Source: Chitinophagaceae bacterium
GTDB lineage: Bacteria; Bacteroidota; Bacteroidia; Chitinophagales; UBA10324
DNA length: 64,000 nucleotides
Assembly: GCA_016717285.1 (NCBI GenBank)
Contig: JADKFU010000004.1
Span: 1,054,001 to 1,118,000, forward strand
Direction of reading: 5' to 3'
In this document: positions 9,182 through 17,678 of the stretch, piece after piece
How positions within the stretch are numbered: position 1 is the stretch's first letter
How the letters are laid out: the number at the start of each line of letters is the position of its first letter
The notes under the pieces: model-generated
Database searches by the model: none
What the model saw: the letters and a program-made list of their open reading frames with translations, nothing else
Told to the model about the DNA's origin: nothing
Position numbers and translations under genes: made by a program

Positions 9182-10303
9182 TCAAAACTTTATCGCCTGT
9201 CCTGCGATGATATCCTGGTAACCTACTGTAATAACCTTTTCACCTGCGCTGATTCCTCCGGTAATTTCGGCTTGTCCATTGTAGATGCGGCCTACTGTAA
9301 CCGTTTTGCGTTTGGCTATTTGCCTTCCGTTTTCTTCCGCCGCCACATACACATAACTACCTTCCTCAGAATTTTGTATCAGGTTCACAGGAACAGAGAA
9401 TGCTGTCTTGTTTTCATAATCAAGAATTTTAAGGAGGGCCACCATATTCGGTTTGTAAGCTTCTTTTGCCGGGAGTTTAGATTCAACAGTAAAGGTGCGC
9501 GACTGGGAGTTGATCACTTTGGCGGCATAGCTGATTTTAGAATCCAGTTCGAGGTTCAGATCAGGGAATAAAATCTTCACCTTGTCGCCCTGATGAATCA
9601 TCGAGGAATAAGATTCTGAAACTTCACCTATCACTTTCAGATTGCTGAAATTCACTACCCTGATGCCTGCATAACCCGGTGCTGCCACCTGCCCTGCTTT
9701 AATGTCCACGTTGTCCACTACACCATTAATGGGTGACACCAGTTTGGTTAATTGGTATTGCTCATTCAAAGCGCTCATTTGTTTCTCCAAAGATTCTTTT
9801 TGATTCTTAGCAGTAAGGTATTGTACCTCAGTGCCGATATTCTGCTCCCAGAGTGATTTTTGTTTATCATATAGCAGCGTTGCCAACTCGAGGCTTTTCT
9901 TCAATGCATCAATTTGCGCATTGATAGTGGCAGGGTCAAGGGCTGCAAGCACCTGTCCTTTCTTTACATTTTGTCCTGTTACCACGAAAACACTCTGAAT
10001 TGTTCCGGGTAATTGCGGAGTAACAATTACATTGTCTTCAGCATCTACTTTGCCTTGCAATTCAATGTAATGCTCAAAGGGTTGTGCAGCGGCTTCGGTC
10101 ACTGAGACCAGGACTGGCTTTTCAACCGGTTTTGATCCTGCTTCTTTTCCTATTTCTGTTTCCAGATCCTTGATTTGTTTCTCCAGATCTTTTTGCTCGC
10201 TCTTCAGGCTTTCCAGTTTTGCTTTTTTATCTCCGGCACCGGAAGAATTGCAGGATGCAATTGTAAAAGCAATTGCAAGTATTAATAACAGGTTTTTCAT
10301 CAT
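9182..10303 (-). CDS. RND efflux periplasmic adaptor (membrane fusion protein), lipoprotein
   Basis: 373 residues. The N-terminus is a lipoprotein signal with lipobox IASC, so the mature protein is probably anchored to the inner membrane by a lipidated Cys. A short charged coiled coil (KLESLKSEQKDLEKQIKDLE) follows. Then come the split biotinyl-lipoyl halves (GQNVKKGQVLAALDPATINAQ and LVSPINGVVDNVDIKAGQVA), an alpha-hairpin of about 60 residues between them, the beta-barrel, and a membrane-proximal domain ending GYQDIIAGQAIKF. It bridges the RND pump and the outer-membrane channel. Two Met codons open the gene (10303 and 10300); either would serve. Confidence 0.93.
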   Translation of the reverse strand: MMKNLLLILAIAFTIASCNSSGAGDKKAKLESLKSEQKDLEKQIKDLETEIGKEAGSKPVEKPVLVSVTEAAAQPFEHYIELQGKVDAEDNVIVTPQLPGTIQSVFVVTGQNVKKGQVLAALDPATINAQIDALKKSLELATLLYDKQKSLWEQNIGTEVQYLTAKNQKESLEKQMSALNEQYQLTKLVSPINGVVDNVDIKAGQVAAPGYAGIRVVNFSNLKVIGEVSESYSSMIHQGDKVKILFPDLNLELDSKISYAAKVINSQSRTFTVESKLPAKEAYKPNMVALLKILDYENKTAFSVPVNLIQNSEEGSYVYVAAEENGRQIAKRKTVTVGRIYNGQAEITGGISAGEKVITVGYQDIIAGQAIKF

Positions 10304-10360
10304 GATTGAAATCAGTTTAAAAATGAATGTTGTTTTATTTATAATTTTTTACTGCTGGAT

Positions 10361-11719
10361 TTATTTTCCGTAATTATTTACAAGCGTGCCCAAAGCTTTT
10401 TCCATTTCAATTCTTGCCGTCCAGGCATCATACAAAGCACTTAGGTAGCTGGCCTGAGCATCTTTAAAAGATGTTTCAGCATCTGTAACTTCCAAACTGC
10501 TTCCTACACCCAATTCAAATTTTTTGCGGGAAATAGTTACGATTTCACCCGCCAGTTCCTGGTTGCTTCGCTGAACATTCAAAGCGTCAATGGCATTTTC
10601 GAGATTTGATTTTGAGGTGTTGACTTCGAGCTTCATTACATTTTGGAAGTTGACGATGTCATTTTCTTTTTTCATCATGCTCAATTTGCCCTGCTGGATC
10701 TGCCTTGCTTTCTGTAATCCATCGAAAATCGGAAGGTTAAACGAGAAACCGATGAATGCTGTATTATACCATTTGCTGGAAGGTATCAGGTCGAATTCAT
10801 TCACCTGTGCCTGGTAGCTGTAATTGCCAATTGCATATAAAGTAGGCAGGTAACCCACCTTGTATTGCTTAACATTCATCTCAGCAAGTGAGCGGGAAGT
10901 CTCCAGCATCTGGTATTCGATACGATTATTAATATCAGGAGCAGCAGCATTCTGAAGTATCGTTTCAAAGTCAGCTTCATACAACGAATCGGTAAGAATC
11001 AATGTTTGATTCACGTCCATTCCCATTTGAAATTTCAAGAGGTCGTTGCTGACCAGACTGTACTTGGCAATTTTATCTTTTTCCGCAAGCAGGTTATTGA
11101 AACCTACAGTGATACGGTCAACGTCTACTTTCTCCACAAATCCGCTTTTATACAAGGCTTTTGTATTATCGAGTGTTTGCTGAAGGCTCGCTACGTTTAT
11201 TTTAAGTTGATCGAATCGTTCTTTAGTGATTAAGGCTGTCAGGTAAGCTTTCATTACACTCTCTGTAATTTCAATAGCAGTTCTGTCCACGCTCTTGGAA
11301 CTAAGTTCAGCAAGTGCTTTAGTGGCTTTCAATCCCAGAAAATACCTTCCGTCAAATAAAAGCTGAGAGGCACTTAAACTGGCAGTACCATTGTACTGCG
11401 TTCCAAACTGAATGGCCTGGTAGGTGCCGGGTTCGCCACCAAAAAACTCCGCGGGAATAAGAGAGGTAGGAAGTTTGAGATAATCTGCAAACTCAAATTT
11501 TCCACTTATCTGCGGAAGTGCAATACCCGTATATTCCTGCGACTGGCGCCTGGAAATTTCTTCATCCAATAATGCATTCTTAGCAGTAACCTGCTCCGTT
11601 TTTGCATAATCAATACATTGGCGAAGCGTCATTCGTAAAGTATCACCGGATACTGATTGGGCGCTTGTGTTCAGGAAGAATCCCACTACGAAAACTGCCG
11701 GAATAAATAAATTTTTCAT
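10361..11719 (-). CDS. TolC-family outer-membrane efflux channel
   Basis: 452 residues with a signal peptide (about 1-20, ending NTSAQ) and the duplicated coiled-coil/beta-barrel repeat of the OEP family. Typical segments include LRQCIDYA near the N-terminus, LSASQLLFDG in the barrel, NLPIFDGLQKARQIQQGKL in the second repeat and KFELGVGSSLEVTDAETSFKDAQASYLSALYD near the C-terminus, split here for reading. It forms the trimeric outer-membrane exit duct of the efflux pump. Its ATG overlaps the stop of the tetR gene by 4 bases (11716-11719), indicating translational coupling and a shared transcript. Confidence 0.93.
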   Translation of the reverse strand: MKNLFIPAVFVVGFFLNTSAQSVSGDTLRMTLRQCIDYAKTEQVTAKNALLDEEISRRQSQEYTGIALPQISGKFEFADYLKLPTSLIPAEFFGGEPGTYQAIQFGTQYNGTASLSASQLLFDGRYFLGLKATKALAELSSKSVDRTAIEITESVMKAYLTALITKERFDQLKINVASLQQTLDNTKALYKSGFVEKVDVDRITVGFNNLLAEKDKIAKYSLVSNDLLKFQMGMDVNQTLILTDSLYEADFETILQNAAAPDINNRIEYQMLETSRSLAEMNVKQYKVGYLPTLYAIGNYSYQAQVNEFDLIPSSKWYNTAFIGFSFNLPIFDGLQKARQIQQGKLSMMKKENDIVNFQNVMKLEVNTSKSNLENAIDALNVQRSNQELAGEIVTISRKKFELGVGSSLEVTDAETSFKDAQASYLSALYDAWTARIEMEKALGTLVNNYGK

Positions 11720-12375
11720 GCTACTACCTTTTGTTTTTTTAATTTTTTTCCTGTGTTGTATTTGCCAAGCAACCTGATGCCCTGCATGGTTAAGATGCCA
11801 TAGAGGAAGTGTTGGAGCAAGGCTATCTGCACTTCATGTATGTTAAACTTTGAAGGTGAAAAGAGAGCAGGCGTAAGTCCCATTTGAATTTCTTCCACTC
11901 TTAGCTTTGCAATAATTCTGACATTGATATCTGAACGGTAAAGACCTTGTTTAATACCTTTTTTCAAATTGGTTTCCACTGTTCCAAGTAAATGCTGTTC
12001 ACGAAATGTGTTGAAATCTTTCCAGCTTTCAGGATGATATTTTTGCAGATCGTAGATAAGGTTTGGGTTCATCTTCGATAATATGTCGCTCAGGAACTCC
12101 ATCGATTGAAGGATTTCATCAATGGCATCCAGTGAGTTGTTTGCTATGGAAAGCATTCGTTCAACATTGCTGGCACAATCCAACTTGCAGAGCATATGCA
12201 CTATCTGATGCTTGTCTTCAAAATACTGGTAAATCGTCTTTTTTGAAATAGACAAATGCCTGGCGATGTCATCCATGGTGATGCTGCGGATCCCATAACT
12301 GTAAAATAATTCCTGTGCTGCTTCCAGAATGCGTTCGCGGGTGTTGCTGCTGTTTTCTTTACTGTGGTTACTCAT
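11716..12375 (-). CDS. TetR/AcrR-family transcriptional regulator of the efflux operon
   Basis: 219 residues. The TetR_N helix-turn-helix lies at about residues 13-58 (RERILEAAQELFYSYGIRSITMDDIA, then HLSISKKTIYQYFEDKHQI), split here for reading. The C-terminal ligand-binding part is Met- and Leu-rich and not diagnostic. It is the first gene of the operon with tolC, the adaptor and the RND pump, so it most likely represses its own operon and is released by a pump substrate (inference from the family). A palindrome overlapping the promoter 20 bases upstream is a candidate operator. The start ATG (12373-12375) is the only reasonable one and lies very close to the predicted transcription start. 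Confidence 0.92.
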   Translation of the reverse strand: MSNHSKENSSNTRERILEAAQELFYSYGIRSITMDDIARHLSISKKTIYQYFEDKHQIVHMLCKLDCASNVERMLSIANNSLDAIDEILQSMEFLSDILSKMNPNLIYDLQKYHPESWKDFNTFREQHLLGTVETNLKKGIKQGLYRSDINVRIIAKLRVEEIQMGLTPALFSPSKFNIHEVQIALLQHFLYGILTMQGIRLLGKYNTGKKLKKQKVVA

Positions 12376-12385
12376 AAATCGGCGA

Positions 12386-12416
12386 CAAAACTATGGAAAC
12401 AATTTTAATTTCCAAA
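12386..12416 (-). promoter_or_regulatory. Bacteroidota-type promoter of the tetR-efflux operon
   Basis: On the minus strand TTTG (12413-12416) and TAGTTTTG (12386-12393) are separated by 19 bases, an exact match to the Bacteroidota primary-sigma consensus TTTG-N19-TAnnTTTG. Transcription would begin near 12380, about 5 bases before the tetR ATG, so the mRNA would be nearly leaderless. Confidence 0.8.
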
Positions 12417-12422
12417 GTTTCC
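12395..12422. promoter_or_regulatory. Candidate TetR operator palindrome
   Basis: A 28-bp inverted repeat, GGAAAC-N16-GTTTCC, spans the promoter spacer and covers the -33 element; an inner GGAAA-N9-TTTCC pairing shares the left arm. The position between the -7 and -33 boxes is ideal for autorepression by the adjacent TetR protein. The sequence shows the symmetry; the regulator pairing is inferred. Confidence 0.6.
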
Positions 12423-12698
12423 TTTACTTTTTCGATTGATTTAAACGATTGTTTGACAAAAGACATGATTTAGTCGACGAACGAGGAAGGGTGATATTGT
12501 AGAGTTGGAGATATAAAAAGTCCTCAGGCGTTGAAATACTATTCAGCGTCGTGGAACTAAAGTAGAACCGGGAAAAAAAATAGTATACCCTTAGGAATTA
12601 CACCGGTTTTCTTTAGTCGTTAATCAGAAGAGCCATTTAATCCGGTAGAAAAATTTACGGTGATTTAACATGCATTCTCCAAAAAGGTTGTGCAATTG
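12423..12698. other. Intergenic stretch upstream of the efflux operon
   Basis: Upstream of the operator the sequence is AT-rich with stops in all frames, and I see no further gene or clear hairpin between the tetR promoter and the end of the amidohydrolase gene. Confidence 0.4.
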
Positions 12699-13901
12699 CT
12701 ATATTAATTTTTGAATCGTTGTATTTTCTTTAAACTGAAAGGAAGGTGTGGTGTTGATGATAAGGTTAAGCCCTGGTTTTTTTCCGGCTTCAATGCTCCC
12801 TAATTCACGGTCCCATCCGAAAAACTTTGCACCATTGAGTGTACTCCATTTTATCAAATCAATCGTAGCTAAAGATGGATGATACCGCTGTATCGTTTTT
12901 ATTTCTTCCAGCACGGAGAGTTGATGATTGGAAGCATAACTGTCTGTTCCGATACAAATGCGGTCGTGATAATTTGCAAATAATGAAAATTCCGGTAAGT
13001 GGTTTTCAATAAAAAGGTTTGCATTCGGACAAAAACAAAAGTACGCTTCCGGCAGTCGTTCAGTGATGAGAAGAATATCATCTGCATTAGAAAAAGTGTT
13101 ATGGACAAAAAGTGTTTTTTTACTATCGGGAAAATAGTTGATCACAGATTGCAGACTGTTCTTCCCGGTAGGAAAATGGATGGAGGAAGGAATATTAAAA
13201 TGCTGAAACACTTTCAGAAGATCACCTGCTCCGTTTTTAAAAAAGGTTGACTCTGCTGCTGATTCCTGGTTATGATAACTGTAGATGGCAGGATTATTTT
13301 CCTGGTAAGAAAAAATTTTTTGAAACAATCCGGGAGGCACGCTATAAGGCGCATGTGGCGTGATGGATGCAGCAAGTTTTAATGCGCGTGCTTTTTCAAA
13401 GACGTCCTTTGAATGCTGAAAATATTTTTCTGCCTTATCAGGAAAAAATCCGAGGCACTCAATAAAAGTATGAAAGCGTAACGGATTGTTTGCCTTGGTG
13501 CTGAAAGTGTAACGTTCATTCGAAATGTCACCGATTCCGATAATGCCATTTTCCTGCATTTCTGCAGTTGCGTTCCGGATGGCGGTATCAATCTCATCGG
13601 TTACAATCAGGTCTTCCCCCGAAAGCAAAAAGCCATTCCGGTAATCAATAAGGTCGATAATGAATTGAGCGATTCCTTTTTTCTCCGCGATCTTTCCTTT
13701 CATGTAAGAAAGTTCCAGATGACAATGCGCATTGATGAAACCCGGGCAAATGATTCCATCATATATTTCCAGATCAGCGGGATCGAAATCTTTTCGTTCA
13801 CCAATTAAAACGATGGTTCCATCATCATCCAACACTACTACTCCTTTGATCAGGGCCGGTGTGGAAACTGATATTAAAAGATCTGCTGAAATTTTTCGCA
13901 C
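12699..13901 (-). CDS. Amidohydrolase-superfamily deaminase/hydrolase
   Basis: About 400 residues of the TrzA/cytosine-deaminase-like branch of metal-dependent amidohydrolases. Seen: the metal-binding HxH in GFINAHCHLELSYMKG (H59, H61), an internal HNQESAAESTFF with a ligand His/Glu, VHNTFSNADDI, and GTDSYASNHQLSVLEEI carrying the catalytic Asp. The N- and C-terminal strands form the usual composite beta-sandwich (GVVVLDDDGTIVLIG). The substrate is not evident; aminofutalosine deaminase or a related purine/pterin deaminase is possible. No ATG exists near the N-terminus. I chose GTG 13899-13901 (then RKISADLL), because the family commonly begins MRKISA; a TTG two codons earlier (13907) is the alternative. 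Confidence 0.82.
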   Translation of the reverse strand: MRKISADLLISVSTPALIKGVVVLDDDGTIVLIGERKDFDPADLEIYDGIICPGFINAHCHLELSYMKGKIAEKKGIAQFIIDLIDYRNGFLLSGEDLIVTDEIDTAIRNATAEMQENGIIGIGDISNERYTFSTKANNPLRFHTFIECLGFFPDKAEKYFQHSKDVFEKARALKLAASITPHAPYSVPPGLFQKIFSYQENNPAIYSYHNQESAAESTFFKNGAGDLLKVFQHFNIPSSIHFPTGKNSLQSVINYFPDSKKTLFVHNTFSNADDILLITERLPEAYFCFCPNANLFIENHLPEFSLFANYHDRICIGTDSYASNHQLSVLEEIKTIQRYHPSLATIDLIKWSTLNGAKFFGWDRELGSIEAGKKPGLNLIINTTPSFQFKENTTIQKLI

Positions 13902-14025
13902 GTGCAAAAATAACAGATCGGTTGAAGTGCACGATACTAACGCCTAAACATTAAATCAGGGACTTGTTTCATGATAATGATTTTTGTTGGAAGCTCATTA
14001 ACTTCAACCCGACAAATATTTTACC

Positions 14026-14628
14026 ATGACAACTCTTTCACTTGGACGATCTCAATTCGGAAATCCTGCCAACACCGGATTGAATATTACGCGCGCTGAT
14101 GCAAATGAAATTTTAGATGCATGGGTAAAAAATGACCGCCTGAAACTGCACATGAAACAGGTGGCAGCATTGATGAAAGCGTGGGCTGTTGAGCGCGAAT
14201 GTTTGAATGAAAAGGAGCAATGGGCCTGGGAGACAGCCGGATTGCTGCATGATGCGGATTGGGATCAATGGCCCAATGAACATTGCAAGCGAATTATAGC
14301 CGAGTTGGAAACCAGGAATGTAGACCCTGAGATTATTCACGCCATAGCATCCCATGGTCCGAAGTATTTTGGAGTAGAGCCTGTGACAAAAATGGATAAG
14401 ATGCTCTATGCATTTGATGAATTATCAGGATTGATTCATGCGTATTCACTCATGCGGCCAAATGGATATGAAGCCATGGAATTGAAAGGCGTCAAGAAGC
14501 GCTTGAAAGAAAAAAGCTTTGCTGCAAATGTTTCGCGTGATGACATTGCAGATGCGAGCGAACGTGCGGGAATCAGTTTGGATGAATTGATTTCGTTCAT
14601 CATCATTCATCAACCCGCTGTTCAGTAA
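14026..14628 (+). CDS. HD-domain metal-dependent hydrolase
   Basis: 200 residues. A canonical HD motif, AGLLHDADWDQW (H75, D76), lies in an all-helical fold. It is preceded by HMKQVAALMKAWA (first metal-ligand His) and followed by HAIASHGPKYFG and a later Asp-containing helix (MLYAFDELSGLIHAY). Members of this group, related to the predicted HDIG hydrolases of about 190 residues, are cytoplasmic phosphohydrolases of unknown substrate. The gene is divergent from the amidohydrolase with about 120 bases between starts. It converges with the T9SS gene at 14670. Confidence 0.8.
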   Translation: MTTLSLGRSQFGNPANTGLNITRADANEILDAWVKNDRLKLHMKQVAALMKAWAVERECLNEKEQWAWETAGLLHDADWDQWPNEHCKRIIAELETRNVDPEIIHAIASHGPKYFGVEPVTKMDKMLYAFDELSGLIHAYSLMRPNGYEAMELKGVKKRLKEKSFAANVSRDDIADASERAGISLDELISFIIIHQPAVQ

Positions 14629-14669
14629 ACAAGCGGAAGTGATTTCAACTCCCTTTTTCAGTATGACGC

Positions 14670-15605
14670 TTATTTTATCAGTTGCACTTTCTCCATAAGG
14701 TTTATTTCAGAAGATCTTACCTGCATTAAATAGAGTCCGTTTGGAAAAGTGGCCAGGTCAACTGATTCAGGCATGCTGCCGGAAGCTGTCATTAATTGAC
14801 TCCAGATTCTTTTTCCTGTTGATGAATAGAGAATCAATTCTGTTTCCCTGGCTTTAACATTGTTATTGTTTATGGAAATTTTTCCTGATGTTGGATTGGG
14901 AAAAATTTCAAAGTAGCTGTTGGCTTCCGGCATTTTATCACCATTATAAATCAGGTTACACTCAATGCCGTATTTCAATGAGTCATGTTCTTTAAAGCAG
15001 GTTAGAAAACCAATTCCATCCACAATATTCCAACCTCCGCCCGGTGAAAACAATCCATCATTGCTGCCAATTCCCTCCATCCATACCACAGGATCATGGT
15101 TATCGCTGAAGTAATTAGTCTGATCAAAAACAGCGTATCCGCTTGGCTCACTAAAGTAAATGCATTTTCTGAGCTCATTGGCTATCATGATTTGTCCAAT
15201 ACTATCCACCATTAGCGAATAATTAGGATAATCTGAATACACTTGTGCAACGTTGCCGGGTTGCAGTGAGAAATCATATAAGAGCGTATCATTGTCAATA
15301 TTTGCGAAGAAGTAATAAACTTTGTCTCCTTCTTCACGAATTAATCTTGGCGGCATATTAAAAATGTTGCCGGCCGCATCGGCACTGTACATTTTAATGT
15401 AGGTATAACCATTCAGCAGAGAATCGCCCCCGGCAACATATTGGTTGCTTGAACCGATGTAATAATCGCTTCCAAAAGGGCTGTCATAATAAACACCATT
15501 AAATTGTCCCCATGTGGCTTCCGTGTGCGGGAAATGAAAAGTGACTTGTGCAAAAGAGATTCGGATCAAAGAAATAAATACCAAAGTGCGTAGCATGTTT
15601 TTCAT
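14670..15605 (-). CDS. Secreted protein with T9SS C-terminal sorting domain, unknown function
   Basis: 311 residues: signal peptide (about 1-19, ending ISFAQ), an Asp/Tyr/Gly-rich beta-type body without recognised motifs, and a T9SS sorting domain from about residue 230 (YFEIFPNPTSGKISI...LYSSTGKRIW...LATFPNGLYLMQVRSSE). The body resembles other Bacteroidota secreted hypotheticals with segments such as VDSIGQI and WMEGIGSNDGLF, seen in proteins of the LVIVD/hypothetical type. It is exported by Sec and then T9SS. No neighbour suggests its role. Confidence 0.8.
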   Translation of the reverse strand: MKNMLRTLVFISLIRISFAQVTFHFPHTEATWGQFNGVYYDSPFGSDYYIGSSNQYVAGGDSLLNGYTYIKMYSADAAGNIFNMPPRLIREEGDKVYYFFANIDNDTLLYDFSLQPGNVAQVYSDYPNYSLMVDSIGQIMIANELRKCIYFSEPSGYAVFDQTNYFSDNHDPVVWMEGIGSNDGLFSPGGGWNIVDGIGFLTCFKEHDSLKYGIECNLIYNGDKMPEANSYFEIFPNPTSGKISINNNNVKARETELILYSSTGKRIWSQLMTASGSMPESVDLATFPNGLYLMQVRSSEINLMEKVQLIK

Positions 15606-15913
15606 AAGGTAGAATTTTTTTTAAAGATACCTTACGGTATGTTATGAAACGTAGTTTTGGGTGTCAGTTTACTGTCATGAATTCGCTCACCTGTTTAAAT
15701 CTGCTTGATCAACTGCTTTTGCAAATTGTAATTTAAAGAGTATCACAGAATTTATTCGAGTCGATATAATTTATGAAACCTGATTTCAATCATAATTCTT
15801 CAACGTGTATAATCCTTCATTCTTACAGACTTCGATGATAAACCAAATTCTTCTGATATTTTAGCGCCCGCTTTACAAAACAGGAGCAATTTTTTTTAAT
15901 CAAAATTCTAATC
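15606..15913. other. Intergenic stretch upstream of the glucan phosphorylase-like gene
   Basis: About 310 AT-rich bases between divergent genes. There is a small palindrome ATACC-TTAC-GGTAT near 15624-15640 and a TATAAT-like box near 15808, but no convincing TTTG/TAnnTTTG pair. No gene is supported. Confidence 0.4.
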
Positions 15914-17569
15914 ATGAATCTTTTTGAAACAAAATACAAGCATCCTTACGCGTACAATCCCAAGTATTCAAAACGTGTTGCCTACTTCAGTATGGAGTTT
16001 GCCGTTGATCAATCGCTGAAAACGTATTCCGGCGGATTGGGCTTTCTGGCCGGCTCACATATGAAGAGTGCTTACGAGTTACAACAAAACCTTATCGGCA
16101 TTGGCATACTCTGGAAGCATGGATATTATGATCAGATCCGCAAACAGGATCAGTCCATGGATGTACTTTTCCTCGAAAAAAATTATTCCTTTTTAGAAGA
16201 TACCGGCATTCGCTTCACGATAGAAATAAACAGTCATCCGGTTTGGGTAACGGCGAAATACCTGGCACCACATTATTTCCAAACTGTACCTATGTTTTTT
16301 CTCAGTACTGACTTGCCTGAGAATGATTACCTCGCACAATCCATCAGCCATCATTTATATGATCCTGACAGCGCCGCTAAAATTGCGCAGTTTATTTTGC
16401 TTGGAATTGGTGGCTCAAAATTATTGGACTACCTCAGCTTTAATGCGGAAGTGATACATCTTAACGAAGCACATGGCTTTTCTTCAGCGTTTTATTTGTA
16501 TCAGAAATACAAGAGTCTGACGGAAGTAAAAAAAAGATTGGTGTTTACCACACACACACCTGAAGAAGCAGGCAATGAAAAACATGATATATACCTGCTG
16601 CAAAAACTTGGATTCTTCTGTGGATTATCGTTGGAGGATGCAAGGAAGCTGACGAAGACCACTGGAGACGTTTTTGATCATTCGCTATGCGCGCTGCGGT
16701 TTGCGCGACTTGCCAACGGAGTATCGCAGTTGCACGGGAAGGTTTCCATAGAAATGTGGTCGAAATACGATGACATTTGCCCCATTATTGCCATCACCAA
16801 TTCACAGAATGGTCGTTACTGGGTCGACAGCATTATGTATGAGTATATGAGCAAACACCGTTACAAATATCTTGTTCAGCGAAAGAAGGCGCTAAAGGTT
16901 AAACTGTTTGAAACAATTGCAGATCAAACCGGGAAAATATTTGATGAGGATGTGTTGACTATTGTATGGGCAAGACGATTTGCGGGATATAAACGTCCCG
17001 ATCTGATTGCGCAGGACATTGACCGTTTTGAAAAACTGATGACACGTACCGATCAACCGATTCAGATTATCTGGGCAGGAAAACCTTATCCGACAGACTA
17101 CGGAGCTATTTCCACTTTCAACAGTCTGGTGCACCTTTCAAAGAAATATAAAAACATGGCGGTGCTTGTTGGTTACGAGCTCCGCCTGTCGCGTGAATTA
17201 AAAGCAGGGGCGGATATATGGCTTAACACACCGCGCGTGCCGCGTGAGGCATCGGGTACTTCTGGAATGACGGCTGCGATGAACGGTGCGATTAATTTTT
17301 CGACGGATGACGGATGGATACCGGAGTATGCGACAAAAGAAAATTCTTTTATTATTCCCTGGGCAGATCAAAATGCGCCTGTCCACATTCAGGATGTGCA
17401 GGACATGAATCAGCTTTATGAAATTCTTGAACACCGGATCATTCCCATGTATTATAAAAAACCTTCGGCGTGGATAAAAATGATGAAGCAAAGCATGCAT
17501 GGTGTTTTTCCGATGTTTGAATCCAACCGCATGGTTGATGAATACTACGAAGAGTTGTACAACGGATAA
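15914..17569 (+). CDS. glgP: Short alpha-glucan phosphorylase-family (GT35) protein with Thr at the PLP-lysine position
   Basis: 551 residues, about two thirds the length of classical glycogen phosphorylases and typical of the short alpha-glucan family found in Bacteroidota. Seen: YFSMEFAVDQSLKTYSGGLGFLAG near the N-terminus (split for reading), VIHLNEAHGFSSAF, FTTHTPEEAGNEKH, VWARRFAGYKRPDLI, WAGKPYP and the signature PREASGTSGMTAAMNGAI. Phosphorylases cleave alpha-1,4-glucans with phosphate to give glucose-1-phosphate using PLP bound to a Lys in the GTGNMK/GTSGMK motif. Here that position is T453 (codon 17270-17272), so classical PLP chemistry is doubtful. The change may be shared by the short subfamily. 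It is probably cytoplasmic and monocistronic, with a terminator directly downstream. Confidence 0.83.
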   Translation: MNLFETKYKHPYAYNPKYSKRVAYFSMEFAVDQSLKTYSGGLGFLAGSHMKSAYELQQNLIGIGILWKHGYYDQIRKQDQSMDVLFLEKNYSFLEDTGIRFTIEINSHPVWVTAKYLAPHYFQTVPMFFLSTDLPENDYLAQSISHHLYDPDSAAKIAQFILLGIGGSKLLDYLSFNAEVIHLNEAHGFSSAFYLYQKYKSLTEVKKRLVFTTHTPEEAGNEKHDIYLLQKLGFFCGLSLEDARKLTKTTGDVFDHSLCALRFARLANGVSQLHGKVSIEMWSKYDDICPIIAITNSQNGRYWVDSIMYEYMSKHRYKYLVQRKKALKVKLFETIADQTGKIFDEDVLTIVWARRFAGYKRPDLIAQDIDRFEKLMTRTDQPIQIIWAGKPYPTDYGAISTFNSLVHLSKKYKNMAVLVGYELRLSRELKAGADIWLNTPRVPREASGTSGMTAAMNGAINFSTDDGWIPEYATKENSFIIPWADQNAPVHIQDVQDMNQLYEILEHRIIPMYYKKPSAWIKMMKQSMHGVFPMFESNRMVDEYYEELYNG

Positions 17570-17588
17570 CAGGTAATTATTTGAAAGA

Positions 17589-17621
17589 GGCCGGACTGCT
17601 TTTCAAAGTTGTCCGGCCTTT
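17589..17621 (+). terminator. Rho-independent terminator after the glucan phosphorylase-like gene
   Basis: An 8-bp GC-rich stem GGCCGGAC (17589-17596) pairs with GTCCGGCC (17611-17618), followed by TTT. It lies 20 bases after the stop codon and immediately before the promoter of the next gene. Confidence 0.72.
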
Positions 17622-17635
17622 GCATTGTATCTTTG
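17609..17635 (+). promoter_or_regulatory. Promoter of the lipoprotein gene at 17679
   Basis: TATCTTTG (17628-17635) matches TAnnTTTG exactly. A minimal TTG (17609-17611) lies 16 bases upstream, inside the terminator hairpin. The predicted start near 17642 gives a leader of about 37 bases before ATG 17679 and supports that start over the upstream in-frame TTG at 17625. Confidence 0.55.
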
Positions 17636-17678
17636 TGAAATAAAATTGCACAATGCATTTCAAAATAATTTCTTGATT

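Noticed and set aside
17625..17678. TTG start for the lipoprotein gene
   Set aside because: It lies before the -7 box and would add 18 residues ahead of a clear lipoprotein signal, so ATG 17679 is preferred.
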